From DAMCZI01 sp032095175 (GTDB lineage Bacteria; Bacillota; Clostridia; Clostridiales; Caloramatoraceae): a DNA stretch of 47,951 nt. The notes beneath the pieces are model-generated. The model saw nothing but the letters and a program-made list of their open reading frames with translations. It was not told the DNA's origin and searched no databases. Below, piece after piece: positions 33,044 to 42,774 of this stretch (its first letter is position 1; the number at the start of each line of letters is the position of its first letter). The stretch is taken from assembly GCA_032095175.1 (NCBI GenBank), contig DAMCZI010000034.1, forward strand, positions 1 to 47,951. The letters run 5' to 3'. A program made the position numbers and the translations under genes.

Positions 33044-33643
33044 CTATATAATCATTGGTTCTGGAATTGTTACACATAATAGCTCAAATAACTTGTGAAT
33101 GTCAGATGATGTAACCGAATTGTTTCTAGCATTAATTAGCTCTTCTTCAAAGCTAGGAAAAGCATTTAAAGATTTTCTAGAATAAAAATCATATTTTAAA
33201 TATGAAAGAAAATAAAAATAAATCCCTCTATTTTCAATCATTATTGCAGCATTTACTAATTCTATTGCTTTATCAATAATTGCTTTCGTTGCTAAAAATG
33301 CCTTTTTACCTTTTAATAAACTAATTGCAGCATAAAAAAAAACTTCTGAATTGTCAAAGTCTTCTTCAATAGCCTTTTCAAAATTTTCATAGGCTTTATC
33401 ATATAATTTAAGCTTCAAGTAACACATTCCTATAGAAGCGCTTAACTCAGCATTTTCCGGATGTTCATTTAATGCTTTCTTATATGTATTAGCATACTTA
33501 TTCAATTCTTGATCAGTCATATCATATACACTATTAAAACTAGAAATAACAATTTCTCTTCCGCAAAACTTGCAACATTTCTGATCTGTTTTTACAGGTT
33601 CACCACAACCTGGACATTTTAAATCAATCACACTATAAGTCAT
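33044..33643 (-). CDS. Zinc-ribbon and TPR protein
   Basis: A 199-residue cytoplasmic protein. A zinc ribbon at about 10-30 (CPGCGEPVKTDQKCCKFCGRE) is followed by two to three TPR units from about residue 45 to 130 (YANTYKKALNEHPENAELSA, then SIGMCYLKLKLYDKAYENFEKAI and a third DNSEVFFYAAISLL). The C-terminal 65 residues are unassigned. The zinc ribbon resembles those on the SPFH protein of the same gene group, which suggests that the proteins work in one assembly. GGGGG is seven bases before the ATG. It is the first gene of the group. Confidence 0.75.
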   Translation of the reverse strand: MTYSVIDLKCPGCGEPVKTDQKCCKFCGREIVISSFNSVYDMTDQELNKYANTYKKALNEHPENAELSASIGMCYLKLKLYDKAYENFEKAIEEDFDNSEVFFYAAISLLKGKKAFLATKAIIDKAIELVNAAIMIENRGIYFYFLSYLKYDFYSRKSLNAFPSFEEELINARNNSVTSSDIHKLFELLCVTIPEPMII

Positions 33644-33949
33644 TCATATACCCCCATACCGTTTTTATAAACTCTAATATTATCTACCCACAAATTCGAA
33701 AAATATAACAATTTATCATATACCATTAGAAGCATTAATTATATGCAACTTTTTATGCTTATATAATATTAGTGGTGTATATCTTAATACATCTTATTTT
33801 CTTACTAATAATACAGCAAAATTTAGATTTTTGCAACAATATATGGCATTGTAGGATGGGTATACCATGTAAACCAGTATTGTGTAGAGAATCCAATACA
33901 TATAAAATATGCAGCTAAATGCACAGCTTAACTTATTACAAATGGCAAA
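33644..33949. other. Intergenic stretch upstream of the zinc-ribbon operon
   Basis: About 300 AT-rich bases between the protease terminator and the zinc-ribbon/TPR gene. On the minus strand there is a good SigA-type promoter at 33808-33836. I see no other gene, riboswitch or repeat. Confidence 0.5.
33808..33836 (-). promoter_or_regulatory. Candidate SigA promoter for the zinc-ribbon/SPFH gene group
   Basis: On the minus strand TTGCAA (33831-33836), a 17-base spacer and TATTAT (33808-33813). The leader to the ATG at 33643 would be about 155 bases. Confidence 0.4.
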
Positions 33950-33979
33950 AATGACAGGATGCAGCAGCACCCTGTCATT
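33950..33979 (-). terminator. Rho-independent terminator of the S8 protease gene
   Basis: AATGACAGG and CCTGTCATT close a hairpin with a GCTGCTGC-type loop. It lies right after the stop at 33987, and on the plus strand it is followed by a T-run. Confidence 0.65.
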
Positions 33980-33986
33980 TCTTTTT

Positions 33987-36900
33987 TTACTTTTTCCCTT
34001 TAGCAGGAATAATTTCCTGTGTTACCTTTACATCATCATAACCAGTTGCCTTAACAACTATTTCATAGGTACCTTCATTGGTAAATACATTTGCATTAAT
34101 TATGATTGAATCTTCTTTCTTTCCAAATGAGTAATTTCCATCTATTGAAACGCCATTAACCAATATTTCTGTTATTGAGTTTCTCCAGATTCCATCGTCA
34201 GTAATTTTAATCTCTATTTCTTCACCAACATTATTACTCTTTGTGTCTGCAGTAAGTATTGGAGAAGTTAAAGGTGCTACACCTCTAATCTCTTGCGTAG
34301 CTATCGCATCAGTGTAACCAGTTGCCTTAATAACTATTTCATAGGTACCTGCATTAGTAAATGCATTTGCATTAATTATGATTGAATTTCCTTTCTTTCC
34401 AAATGAGTAATTTCCACCTATTGAAACGCCATTAACCAATATTTCTGTTATTGAGTTTCTCCAGGTTCCATCGTCAGTAAATTTAATCTCTATTTCTTTA
34501 CCAACATTATTACTCTTTGTGTCTGCAGTAAGTATTGGAGGAGTTAAAAGTGCTAACTCATTAATCTCTTGGGCAGCTATCGCATCAGTGTAACCAGTTG
34601 CTTTTACAACTATGTTATAGCTCTTTGCAGCAGTAAACACATCTCCATTTATCGCTATCATACCTTCATTAATTACATATCTTCCACTTATTGATATACC
34701 ATCTACAGTAATATCAGTAATTGCACTTCTCCAAGCTGCATCATCTGCAAATGTAATATCAATTGGATTTCCTACATAATTTTCTGTTATATCCATACTT
34801 AATACTGGATTAGGTAGTAGTTCTTTTGCTATAATCGGCTGTGTAACCAAAGCATCACTAAATCCAAGTGCCTTAACAGCTATGTTATAATCCTTTACCC
34901 CAGTAAATACATCTCCATTTATCGCTATCATACCTTCATTAATTACATATCTTCCACTTATTGATATACCATCTACAGTAATATCAGTAATTGCACTTCT
35001 CCAAGCTGCATCATCTGCAAATGTAATATCAATTGGATTTCCTACATAATTTTCTGTTATATCCACGCTTAATACTGGACTAGGTAGTAGTTCTTTCGCT
35101 ATAATCGGCTGTGTAACCAAAGCATCACTAAATCCAAATGCCTTAACAGCTATGTTATAATCCTTTGCCTCAGTAAATACATCTCCATTTATTGTTATCT
35201 TTCCTGTGCCTATAGTATATCTACCCTTTATTGATATTCCATCTACAGTAACATCGGTAATTGCATTCTTCCACGTAGCCCAATCATAGAAGGTTATATC
35301 AATTGGATTTCCTACATAATTATCAGTTGAATCTGGAGTTAGTTTAGCTGGTGCCGATGGTGTTCCTTCCTTTATAGTCTGTATAACCTTTGCATCTACA
35401 TATCCTGTTGCCTTAATTGTAATCTCATAATCCTTTGCAGTAGTAAATGCGGGTGCCTTAATAATAATTACCCCCATACCAATTGTATAATTTCCCTTTA
35501 TTGATACTCCATCTACTGTTATATCAGTAATTGCTAATCTCCATAAATTAGTAGTTGAATCATAAGTGTATCCTAAGTCAATTTGCTTATAAAGTGCATT
35601 ATCAGTTGTATCTGGTCTTACAGCAGGTGGTACTTGTAAATTGCTTCTAGTAACTCTTCTTGTAACTACAGTAGTATGCCCTGCTAAATCTGTAGCCTCT
35701 ATTATGATAATATTTTCACCATCATGTAATTCAAGGTTACTGCTGAAGGTCATATATTCTGCTTCTCCAATAATTTTACCGTTAATTTTTACCGTTGTTT
35801 TAGTAAAATCATCTACTATACCATCTACTGAAATAGTATAATTCCTTGTCACAGTTCCATCAACTGGAGATGTTATATCAAGTTTTGGTGCAATCGTATC
35901 CCTAATAATGTTTATGGGATTTGATTCAGGTCCCTGTCCAGTTGTGGATTGGCATGCTGCTGTAACTATGTTATTTCCCTCTGCTAATGTTAAGGTTGTT
36001 GTAAAGGTATTATTAACTGACTGCACAGTTTCCCTTAACTGTCCATTTACATAAATGTTAATAGGAGTATCCTTAATTACAGTACCGGAAACATTAACTG
36101 TATCTTCAACAGTAACTATATCCTGTGCTGGCTCAGTTAAGGTTGCTGTGTTAATTTTCTTATCAAGGACGGCACGTATCATTATATTTCCATCTTCAGG
36201 TTTTAGCTGCATTAATACATATCCACCATAATAAGGATCTTGAGTATACATATAATAAGCACCATTATTCTTTGAACTCTGGTCAACGCCTATTGCATAG
36301 TCATATGGATAACCCTTTAACTGTTTTATAAATACATAGAACTCCTCTGTTGTTGAATAGTTAAATTGAGATAAATCAATGTAGTTCCAACCACTACTCT
36401 CAATTGTCATTGGAGCTGATTGATGAATTACATCAATATCCCAGCTTGGTAGATTAGGATCTGTTGTAAAGCTTATCTTTGCAATACCTGCTATAATGGT
36501 TGAACCCTGGCTATATTGCCATCCGTCCCATATATAAGCATTAACTCCATCTACCCTTGTTAACTCTGTTGGGTTAACCTTCATAAACCAAGCTCCATCC
36601 ATAGGTGTAATTGATGCATCTTCACATGTACCATCATCAAAACCAAATTGTAAAAATTGTGCCAATTCAAAACTAGCTGTTAGAATGTCATTGCCCTGAA
36701 TTACAACTTCTACTTCCTGAGGATAGTAGTCTTGCTTTGATGCTCTAACCCTATAGGTACCCATTGGTATATTTTCTAATTTATAATATCCATTACTATC
36801 AGTTAATACAGCTGGTGTCCATAATGCTTCTACAGCCTTAACCTCAACGCCTTCAATTGGAGCACCTGTTTTGTCATTAACATATCCTTCAATAGAGCCT

Positions 36901-38711
36901 ACTGGTGTCTTCTCTAATGCAAAGTCCCTTGTTGTAACCTGTTGTGCTGAAAGAGTTATGGTACCTTCTGTAGAATAATACCCATATGCCTCAACCTTAA
37001 GTGTAAAGGTTTCTCCTTCCTTACTGGCAACATGATGCATCGAGTAGGTGCCATCTAAAGGATTGGTACGAACACTTCTGCCAGTTTCAAGAACAGTTAT
37101 AACTGCATTAACCGGCTCTCCAGTGCTAGCTGTGACCCTACCCTGTATGGTTCCAACACCAGATGCAACTTGAGCAACAGCCTCGTATGCATTTACAAGA
37201 CCATATCCATAACCATAATTTGGTGATTGAGTGTACTTGCTATCTGTTAAAGGCGTAGCAGTACCAGTAATAATTTGTTCAAGGTCATCTATAGATAATG
37301 ATTCATTAGCAGATAAAATCAATGCTGCTGACCCCGAAACTGCTGGAGTTGCCATGGATGTTCCACTCCAACCTGGTTGATAATCATTTGTTGGAACTGA
37401 TGAACGAATACTTACTCCAGGTGCACTAATATCAGGCTTAATGTCTCCCTCATAGGGACTTGGGCCCATCTGTGAAAAGCTTGCCTTTAAATTATTACTA
37501 TCAGTTGCCGCTACCGCAAAGCTCTCCGGATAATTTCCTGGGTTTTCAATGGAGCCATCTAAAGCTTCTGGAAGGTCATTTTCATTTCCCGCTGCAAACA
37601 CTGGAAGGATGTTAGCTGCTCTCCATGCCCTTACCATATCACGATACCATTCATCAAAACCTGCTCCACCCCAAGAGTTGTTTATTATGTCAGGTGCAAG
37701 ATTAGGGTCACCATTAGGTGCAAGCATCCACTGTCCTGCTGCTAAAAGCCAATTATCATATCCACCGCTCAATTCAAATGCCTTTGCCATTATCCACTGA
37801 ATTCCTGGTGCTACACCTACTGCGTTTGTTCCATCTGGTTCTTGTCCACAAATAGTTCCTGTAACATGTGACCCATGTGGTTTTATGTCTATATCATAGG
37901 GTACTGTCTGTCCATTAACGGCATCAAACCAGTTTCCTGCTGAATTTGGAACTGTTGGGTTAACTGGATTATATCCTCTCCATTTTGTCTTTAAAGCTGA
38001 GTGATCCCATTGAACTCCTGTGTCGATAATACCAACAACTACACCAGTTCCTGTAATATTAAATTCATCCCAAACTCTGTCTGCTCCTACTCTTTTAACA
38101 TTCCATTCAATATTTTCTGGTAATACAGAAGCTTCTACTGCATTTTCAAGTGGTTCAACATTTTCAAGGTCAATTTCAACTTTATTGTTTAAATATATTT
38201 TCTTTACCTCATAACGCTTTGAAAGATTGTCTATAACCTTGTTGTCTGCCTTTACATATACCATGTTAACTATGTAATAGCTTGTAAAATCCATTACTGA
38301 ACCCTTGTCCTTTTCCTTTTGAAGATAATCAATTATTCCCTTTTGTGTTCTCTGTGCTGTATCCTTTAACTCCTTAACTACTGCATTTCTAGCTGCATTC
38401 TTTTTCTCATTAGAAGTTGCATTCTTTTTAAGAGCCTTTTCTGAATCCTTCGCAACCTTTTCTACATTAACCTTTTCATTAAGCTCAACCATTACTTCAA
38501 TAATGTCTTTTTTCTTAAGCTCATCCTTAACCTTTTTTTCGATTTTGTCCTCACTCTTAAAAAGCGGGTCATTGGCTAACAAAATAGTAGAATTAACTTT
38601 TTTTGGAGCTTCAATCTCCTTAGGTGCAGCATTTGCATGCATAGGTAACAAAGTAAAAATTAGCGCAACAAAAGCAGCCAAAAGCCTTTTAAGTCTAATA
38701 CTTTTGCCCAT
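33987..38711 (-). CDS. Large secreted subtilisin-like (S8) protease with six tandem C-terminal DUF1533-like repeats
   Basis: A 1574-residue secreted protease. It has a signal peptide (1-30) and an inhibitor I9-like prodomain (about 60-180). The catalytic domain (about 205-520) has Asp230 (GIIDTG), His279 (HGSHVTG), oxyanion Asn in INNSWGG and Ser452 (GTSMATPAVSG). Next come two carboxypeptidase-regulatory-like domains (about 522-690), a beta-sandwich (about 690-860) and two Ig-like glucodextranase-B-type domains (about 865-1020). The last 550 residues are six repeats of about 90 residues with the theme ITDITVDGISIxGxY...VFTxxKxYNIxVKAxGYxDA, matching the DUF1533/Shr-HID family as I know it. 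There is no LPXTG. The ATG at 38711 follows AAAGGGGGA by seven to eight bases. Neighbouring repeats differ little in DNA, implying recent duplication. Confidence 0.92.
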   Translation of the reverse strand: MGKSIRLKRLLAAFVALIFTLLPMHANAAPKEIEAPKKVNSTILLANDPLFKSEDKIEKKVKDELKKKDIIEVMVELNEKVNVEKVAKDSEKALKKNATSNEKKNAARNAVVKELKDTAQRTQKGIIDYLQKEKDKGSVMDFTSYYIVNMVYVKADNKVIDNLSKRYEVKKIYLNNKVEIDLENVEPLENAVEASVLPENIEWNVKRVGADRVWDEFNITGTGVVVGIIDTGVQWDHSALKTKWRGYNPVNPTVPNSAGNWFDAVNGQTVPYDIDIKPHGSHVTGTICGQEPDGTNAVGVAPGIQWIMAKAFELSGGYDNWLLAAGQWMLAPNGDPNLAPDIINNSWGGAGFDEWYRDMVRAWRAANILPVFAAGNENDLPEALDGSIENPGNYPESFAVAATDSNNLKASFSQMGPSPYEGDIKPDISAPGVSIRSSVPTNDYQPGWSGTSMATPAVSGSAALILSANESLSIDDLEQIITGTATPLTDSKYTQSPNYGYGYGLVNAYEAVAQVASGVGTIQGRVTASTGEPVNAVITVLETGRSVRTNPLDGTYSMHHVASKEGETFTLKVEAYGYYSTEGTITLSAQQVTTRDFALEKTPVGSIEGYVNDKTGAPIEGVEVKAVEALWTPAVLTDSNGYYKLENIPMGTYRVRASKQDYYPQEVEVVIQGNDILTASFELAQFLQFGFDDGTCEDASITPMDGAWFMKVNPTELTRVDGVNAYIWDGWQYSQGSTIIAGIAKISFTTDPNLPSWDIDVIHQSAPMTIESSGWNYIDLSQFNYSTTEEFYVFIKQLKGYPYDYAIGVDQSSKNNGAYYMYTQDPYYGGYVLMQLKPEDGNIMIRAVLDKKINTATLTEPAQDIVTVEDTVNVSGTVIKDTPINIYVNGQLRETVQSVNNTFTTTLTLAEGNNIVTAACQSTTGQGPESNPINIIRDTIAPKLDITSPVDGTVTRNYTISVDGIVDDFTKTTVKINGKIIGEAEYMTFSSNLELHDGENIIIIEATDLAGHTTVVTRRVTRSNLQVPPAVRPDTTDNALYKQIDLGYTYDSTTNLWRLAITDITVDGVSIKGNYTIGMGVIIIKAPAFTTAKDYEITIKATGYVDAKVIQTIKEGTPSAPAKLTPDSTDNYVGNPIDITFYDWATWKNAITDVTVDGISIKGRYTIGTGKITINGDVFTEAKDYNIAVKAFGFSDALVTQPIIAKELLPSPVLSVDITENYVGNPIDITFADDAAWRSAITDITVDGISISGRYVINEGMIAINGDVFTGVKDYNIAVKALGFSDALVTQPIIAKELLPNPVLSMDITENYVGNPIDITFADDAAWRSAITDITVDGISISGRYVINEGMIAINGDVFTAAKSYNIVVKATGYTDAIAAQEINELALLTPPILTADTKSNNVGKEIEIKFTDDGTWRNSITEILVNGVSIGGNYSFGKKGNSIIINANAFTNAGTYEIVIKATGYTDAIATQEIRGVAPLTSPILTADTKSNNVGEEIEIKITDDGIWRNSITEILVNGVSIDGNYSFGKKEDSIIINANVFTNEGTYEIVVKATGYDDVKVTQEIIPAKGKK
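34551..35090 (-). repeat. Near-identical 270-bp tandem coding repeats in the S8 protease
   Basis: Repeats 3 and 4 of the protease tail are offset by exactly 270 bp. For instance the block starting at 34651 recurs at 34921, and the block at 34801 recurs at 35071. Long stretches are identical, and the protein units share a near-identical 60-residue core. Confidence 0.85.
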
Positions 38712-39290
38712 TAACAAATCCCCCTTTATTTTTTTATTTTTCTATAATGTACTATTTCCACCTCCTTTCAAATAATTAATCAGTACCTAAACTTGTATAT
38801 GATTAAAACTCATCCATATTTAAGCTTATTCTTTAGAAGCATTTTAAATATGGTTGGGGTTGTTATCTTTAGTAGAAGCGATTTATTTATTAATACTTAA
38901 CCTGTTGTTATTGAAATTTATTTAGAAAACTATGATTTTTTTCTCTCAACTGAAAAGCCTTTGCAAAATCTGATTTGCTATGGATAAACAAAATGATTTG
39001 ATAAACTAGTAGGATTTTTTACCACAGCATAAATTAGTTATATATCAATCTAACTTTATGTTCGATTCTAATCTACCTTAAATATATTCTTTTTTACCTC
39101 TGTAGGTCAATAAAAACAAATCGTCAAATTCATATCAACTTCTATATATTATCCCTTCATTTTTTATTTTCTGTCATATAGCACTTTTTAAAGGATAAAT
39201 TTGTAGGATTAGGCGTATTAACTAATATTGCTTTTTAATATTTACTTTTATATACTAAAATTAATTTAATAACGATAAAGGATGATATAT
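38712..39290. other. Divergent intergenic region between S8 protease and ArsR-type regulator
   Basis: About 580 AT-rich bases with promoters needed on both strands. I looked for a c-di-GMP or other riboswitch on the protease side and found no convincing match. There is no ORF with a good ribosome binding site. Confidence 0.5.
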
Positions 39291-40367
39291 ATGGATATTT
39301 TTTTTAACAGAGAGCCTGGTAAAACCTTCGATATCTTCTCAAGCCTTTGGATTATGAACAATTATGATTACTCAATGGATATACGAAAAAAATATGGAGT
39401 TGAATCCATAACCTCCTACGATGAATTATTATCTTCACTTATTTCCAACAACATTGTTCAAAGTCAGTATCTAAACAAATACTTTCCAAAGGAAATTGAA
39501 ACCCAATCACTTTTCCGAATTAGCAGCATATGGAAGCATCAAAATATTAAATACTTTTTATCCTATCTATTGAAAATCGATGAATCTAAAATCAGAAAAG
39601 TCTTAATTAGCTCCCTTAACAGCTCTCAAAAACTAGACCTGGTTAAGGAAGATATTACAAAAATAGCTGAAAGCACACCTTCACTCTTGAATTACTTAAC
39701 CACCTTGGATATAAGCAGTTCTCTAAAATGGGAAATTTTTTGCCTCCTAAACAGCTCCCATGAATTTATGGAGGAATTCGTTAATTTTATTAATAACTAT
39801 CTTAATATTTATTGTGATTTGGACAAGGAGAGAAATTCCATTTTAGATGAATACAATTCTTATATTGAAGAGAATATCTCAAAGGGTGGAATTGAATTTA
39901 TTAAAGAGAAAATAGCCAATAGATATGATTTAGGTAGTTGCGAAAAAATATATGTAACCACTTCAATTAATATTAGTCTATATATAAATATTGATTCTAA
40001 GGAAAAGGCCTGCTATATTATCCTTGGTCACTTTAATGATGAGGTAATAAAACAAATGCATCTTGAAGATAAGCTAAAAAACAGTCTTGTTATACTAAAA
40101 AATATTGTTGAGGATACTCGATTTGATATTATAAAACTCCTTTCAGATAAGGATTATTGTAATCAGGAACTTTCAGATATACTTAAGCTTTCAAAGGCAA
40201 CGGTTTCCCATCATATGAGCTATTTGATGAGTTTAAATATAGTTAAGCTCAAAAAAAATGGACAAAGATCATATTATTGCTTAAACAAGGAACTGCTTAA
40301 GGGTAGTCTTGATATGATAATAGAGGAACTCAAATTAAGCAACTGGAATCCATCAAATGGTTCTTAG
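39291..40367 (+). CDS. ArsR-type HTH regulator with a long N-terminal domain
   Basis: A 358-residue protein. The C-terminal 75 residues form an ArsR-like winged HTH: VEDTRFDIIKLLSDKDYCNQ, then ELSDILKLSKATVSHHMSYL and MSLNIVKLKKNGQRSYYCLN. The first 270 residues are helical and Ser/Leu-rich, without motifs I know. They may resemble the DUF5937-like N-domains that sit ahead of ArsR domains in some Firmicutes, and probably bind a ligand. There is no visible metal-binding Cys cluster, so metal sensing is unlikely. The ATG at 39291 is nine bases from AAAGG; an ATG at 39282 abuts that site and is not usable. It is divergent from the S8 protease gene, a possible target. Confidence 0.75.
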   Translation: MDIFFNREPGKTFDIFSSLWIMNNYDYSMDIRKKYGVESITSYDELLSSLISNNIVQSQYLNKYFPKEIETQSLFRISSIWKHQNIKYFLSYLLKIDESKIRKVLISSLNSSQKLDLVKEDITKIAESTPSLLNYLTTLDISSSLKWEIFCLLNSSHEFMEEFVNFINNYLNIYCDLDKERNSILDEYNSYIEENISKGGIEFIKEKIANRYDLGSCEKIYVTTSINISLYINIDSKEKACYIILGHFNDEVIKQMHLEDKLKNSLVILKNIVEDTRFDIIKLLSDKDYCNQELSDILKLSKATVSHHMSYLMSLNIVKLKKNGQRSYYCLNKELLKGSLDMIIEELKLSNWNPSNGS

Positions 40368-40391
40368 CTTCATACAAGGGTTAACATCTCT

Positions 40392-40505
40392 ATGCTTATT
40401 GAAGTATTTTCCTCAATAGACAGCTATAGTATAGACAAGCTTGCTGATCATGCTGCTGGTTCAGCCAAAAATGGAGTTAATAAATATATTAAAGCTTCAA
40501 ACTAA
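40392..40505 (+). CDS. Short ORF of 37 codons, doubtful
   Basis: An ATG at 40392 opens a 37-codon frame (MLIEVFSSIDSYSIDKLADH...) ending in TAA at 40503. It has no good ribosome binding site and no family I recognise. It could be the decayed end of a larger gene. It lies between the ArsR gene and its terminator. Confidence 0.2.
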   Translation: MLIEVFSSIDSYSIDKLADHAAGSAKNGVNKYIKASN

Positions 40506-40531
40506 GTAGAAGAAGATGATTTTTAATATTT

Positions 40532-40567
40532 AAAAGGCTGTGAAAACATACAACTTCACAGCCTTTT
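40532..40567. terminator. Bidirectional terminator between ArsR-type gene and the anchored protein gene
   Basis: AAAAGGCTGTGAA and TTCACAGCCTTTT form a perfect 13-bp stem with a ten-base loop, T-rich on either strand. Confidence 0.8.
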
Positions 40568-40665
40568 CCTTTAACTTTTATTTTAATCTAAATCAATATA
40601 CTTTTTCGATTATAACCTAAAAACTTTTAAATATATAATTTTTATAGGTTATAATCCATTGATTT

Positions 40666-41820
40666 TCACTCAATTTTAAATACCCTATAATAGGTTTGTA
40701 CCTCCAATTCTTTATTTGTTCTAAGTAAGAAAAGATAATATCCACTTTTCCCAGGTAATTTAATCTGCCCCTTTTCATTTGTATTAATTACCTTTAAGCT
40801 ATCCTGACTTATTTCCTTCTCAACCTTCTGTTTTGTTAATTCTAAAATACGACAATCTAATAGACTTCTTCCCTCAGGATAAACAACATCAATTATTTCT
40901 CCTGGAGAAAAATGAGTAGACATTGTGTAATCATATGAACAATACAGAAATTTAATATGCAATGGTACGATAAATGAATCTATTAATCTCATGAATCCCG
41001 CTGTCATTAAGTTTAGGGAATTTTCATTGCCATTCTTATCTTCTTTACCCTTAAGACATATTTCACCTTCTGAATATGCCTTATCCCATTCTGTAAGAGT
41101 AAGCATTGGACTAAATGTAAAAGCAAAGGAATTGTATATATCCTTCTTTTCTGTTTTCAGATACTCTGGCATTTGCTCCATACAATAATCTATTGATTTA
41201 TGGGAAAGAGACATCTTTTCCCCATCATTATAAATGCTTATAAAATCCTCTGCTAAATTATACCCCTTAACAGGTAGTATATATCCCTGACAGCTATCAA
41301 AAATATTTCTATTACTTTGCTTTAAATTTATACTTGCAACTAATTTATCCTTAGGAACTACACTCTCAACTTTATCACCAACCACTACTTCTATCCTTTT
41401 AGCAGAAGCTGGGCTTCTACCAAATCGTCTTGTTTCAGTTCCAGCAAGTCCGTAATATATAACATATCCATTAAAATAAGTATAATTAAGTGTCCAACAA
41501 TAACTCCCATGTGTCATGTGTGTAAGATATCCATCCTGGTTTATATAATGTAACTCAGGATAATGTTCCCCATCTGTTATCTTGTCAGCAAGAATAAGTG
41601 TACCATTCTCAAATGGTATCTCATCATAAATCATTATCTGATTTTTATTGCCATAAAAATCGAACACAGTCTCCACAGGAGAAGTATGCTTTTCTATTGT
41701 TTCATATTCTCTTTTATCAGAAGATGTTTCTTTTACAGTTCCAACTTCATTTAAAGCTATAATCACTAACATTAAAATAACTAGAGCTATTGAAATAATA
41801 ACGATTTTTTTCTTTCTCAT
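40666..41820 (-). CDS. Membrane-anchored extracytoplasmic protein of unknown function
   Basis: A 384-residue protein. One N-terminal membrane helix (about 4-24, KKIVIISIALVILMLVIIAL) anchors an extracytoplasmic domain of about 350 residues. It is rich in aromatic residues and beta strands, with segments such as HYPELHYINQDGYLTHMTHG and the C-terminal NEKGQIKLPGKSGYYLFLLR, which reads like a beta-sandwich strand pair. I do not recognise a family. AAGGTG precedes the ATG. A deleted second copy lies at 29840-30023 with the same leader and start codons, so the gene was duplicated in this genome. A truncated S8 peptidase gene lies upstream. Confidence 0.65.
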   Translation of the reverse strand: MRKKKIVIISIALVILMLVIIALNEVGTVKETSSDKREYETIEKHTSPVETVFDFYGNKNQIMIYDEIPFENGTLILADKITDGEHYPELHYINQDGYLTHMTHGSYCWTLNYTYFNGYVIYYGLAGTETRRFGRSPASAKRIEVVVGDKVESVVPKDKLVASINLKQSNRNIFDSCQGYILPVKGYNLAEDFISIYNDGEKMSLSHKSIDYCMEQMPEYLKTEKKDIYNSFAFTFSPMLTLTEWDKAYSEGEICLKGKEDKNGNENSLNLMTAGFMRLIDSFIVPLHIKFLYCSYDYTMSTHFSPGEIIDVVYPEGRSLLDCRILELTKQKVEKEISQDSLKVINTNEKGQIKLPGKSGYYLFLLRTNKELEVQTYYRVFKIE

Positions 41821-42018
41821 TTATATCACCTTAATATTTAATATAATTTTACAATTTCTGTAATTCTATTATAAGCCATTATAACTATAACTGCCAGTCC
41901 TACCCAATATACTATTTTTTCTACTACAACCCACTGCAATAATTCCTAATACAATATGTGTTTTCCCAAGCAATATTAGTTCACTTCTATTTTATTAATT
42001 CATTAAAATAAAATGCCT

Positions 42019-42774
42019 TTAATCTTTATCTAACGCAACATCACGAGGATTAGTACAATTTTGTTTTACCATTCTTATAAATCCCCCAGGATTAATTAAA
42101 TCTCCTCCTAAATATTTATATGCACTTTCATGCAAATATTTAAAAGCTTCTTTTTCTGTAAGATTAGGATTTATTTGAAGTCCCATTGTAATTACCCCAG
42201 TTATATAAGGGACTCCCCAACTAAATCCACCTTCTCCCCAATAGGCATAATGGTATGGACCTTTTTCATGTCCAACTGCTGTAGTTCTATTATCTGCTGG
42301 CACAATCAATCTATTTGCAAGCACCTGTTTTTCCATAGATTTTTCCCAATTACTTATTTCATATTTTTTATAATCATCTCTATCCTGAAATCCCTTTACC
42401 CCACAAGTAGCCATTCCACAGGATGTGTCAACAACTATAATTCCACTTTTTCTCGCTGCCTCTTCAGCTTTCCTTAAATGCTTTGCATACTCTAGATTTA
42501 TTTTTTCTTTAATTGAATGAGACATTCCTATAATCTTAATCTTTTTGTTCTTAGGCAATGTTGTATTCATTTCAATTATTTTTTCAAAAGCCCTTGCTTC
42601 ATATTCATTGTCATCCTTTGCACCATCATGTGAAAAATAATATACATCAGCATTTGGAACAATACCTATCTTCTCTCCTGCAAGCAGACTTAGGACTGCA
42701 GGTCCATGCATTGAAGGTCTAGATACTTTAGGTCTCATTTTAGTAGTCTTGAAAATCAATGATGATATATACAT
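42019..42774 (-). pseudogene. 5'-truncated S8 (subtilisin-like) peptidase
   Basis: A 251-codon frame. It opens right at the segment carrying the catalytic histidine: His23 in SMHGPAVLSLLAG, then GIVPNADVYYF. The catalytic serine Ser185 follows in EGGFSWGVPYITGV. The whole N-terminal part with the catalytic Asp (usual motif D-[ST]-G) is absent. There is an in-frame stop one codon before the ATG and no ribosome binding site before it or before the ATG at codon 13. The rest of the frame is open and the C-terminus looks complete (LTEKEAFKYLHESAYK, then GGDLINPGGFIRMV). I read it as a gene that lost its 5' end and cannot be an active protease. If expressed, it would be a cytoplasmic fragment. Confidence 0.7.

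Noticed and set aside
34651..35090. CRISPR-like array suspected from repeats of constant period
   Set aside because: The 270-bp period is in frame with the protease and encodes near-identical protein domains; there are no short direct repeats with unique spacers.
38712..39060. Possible c-di-GMP or other riboswitch upstream of the S8 protease
   Set aside because: A GCAAAGGCTTTTC string on the minus strand recalls part of the GEMM motif, but the partner helix and tetraloop receptor are absent.
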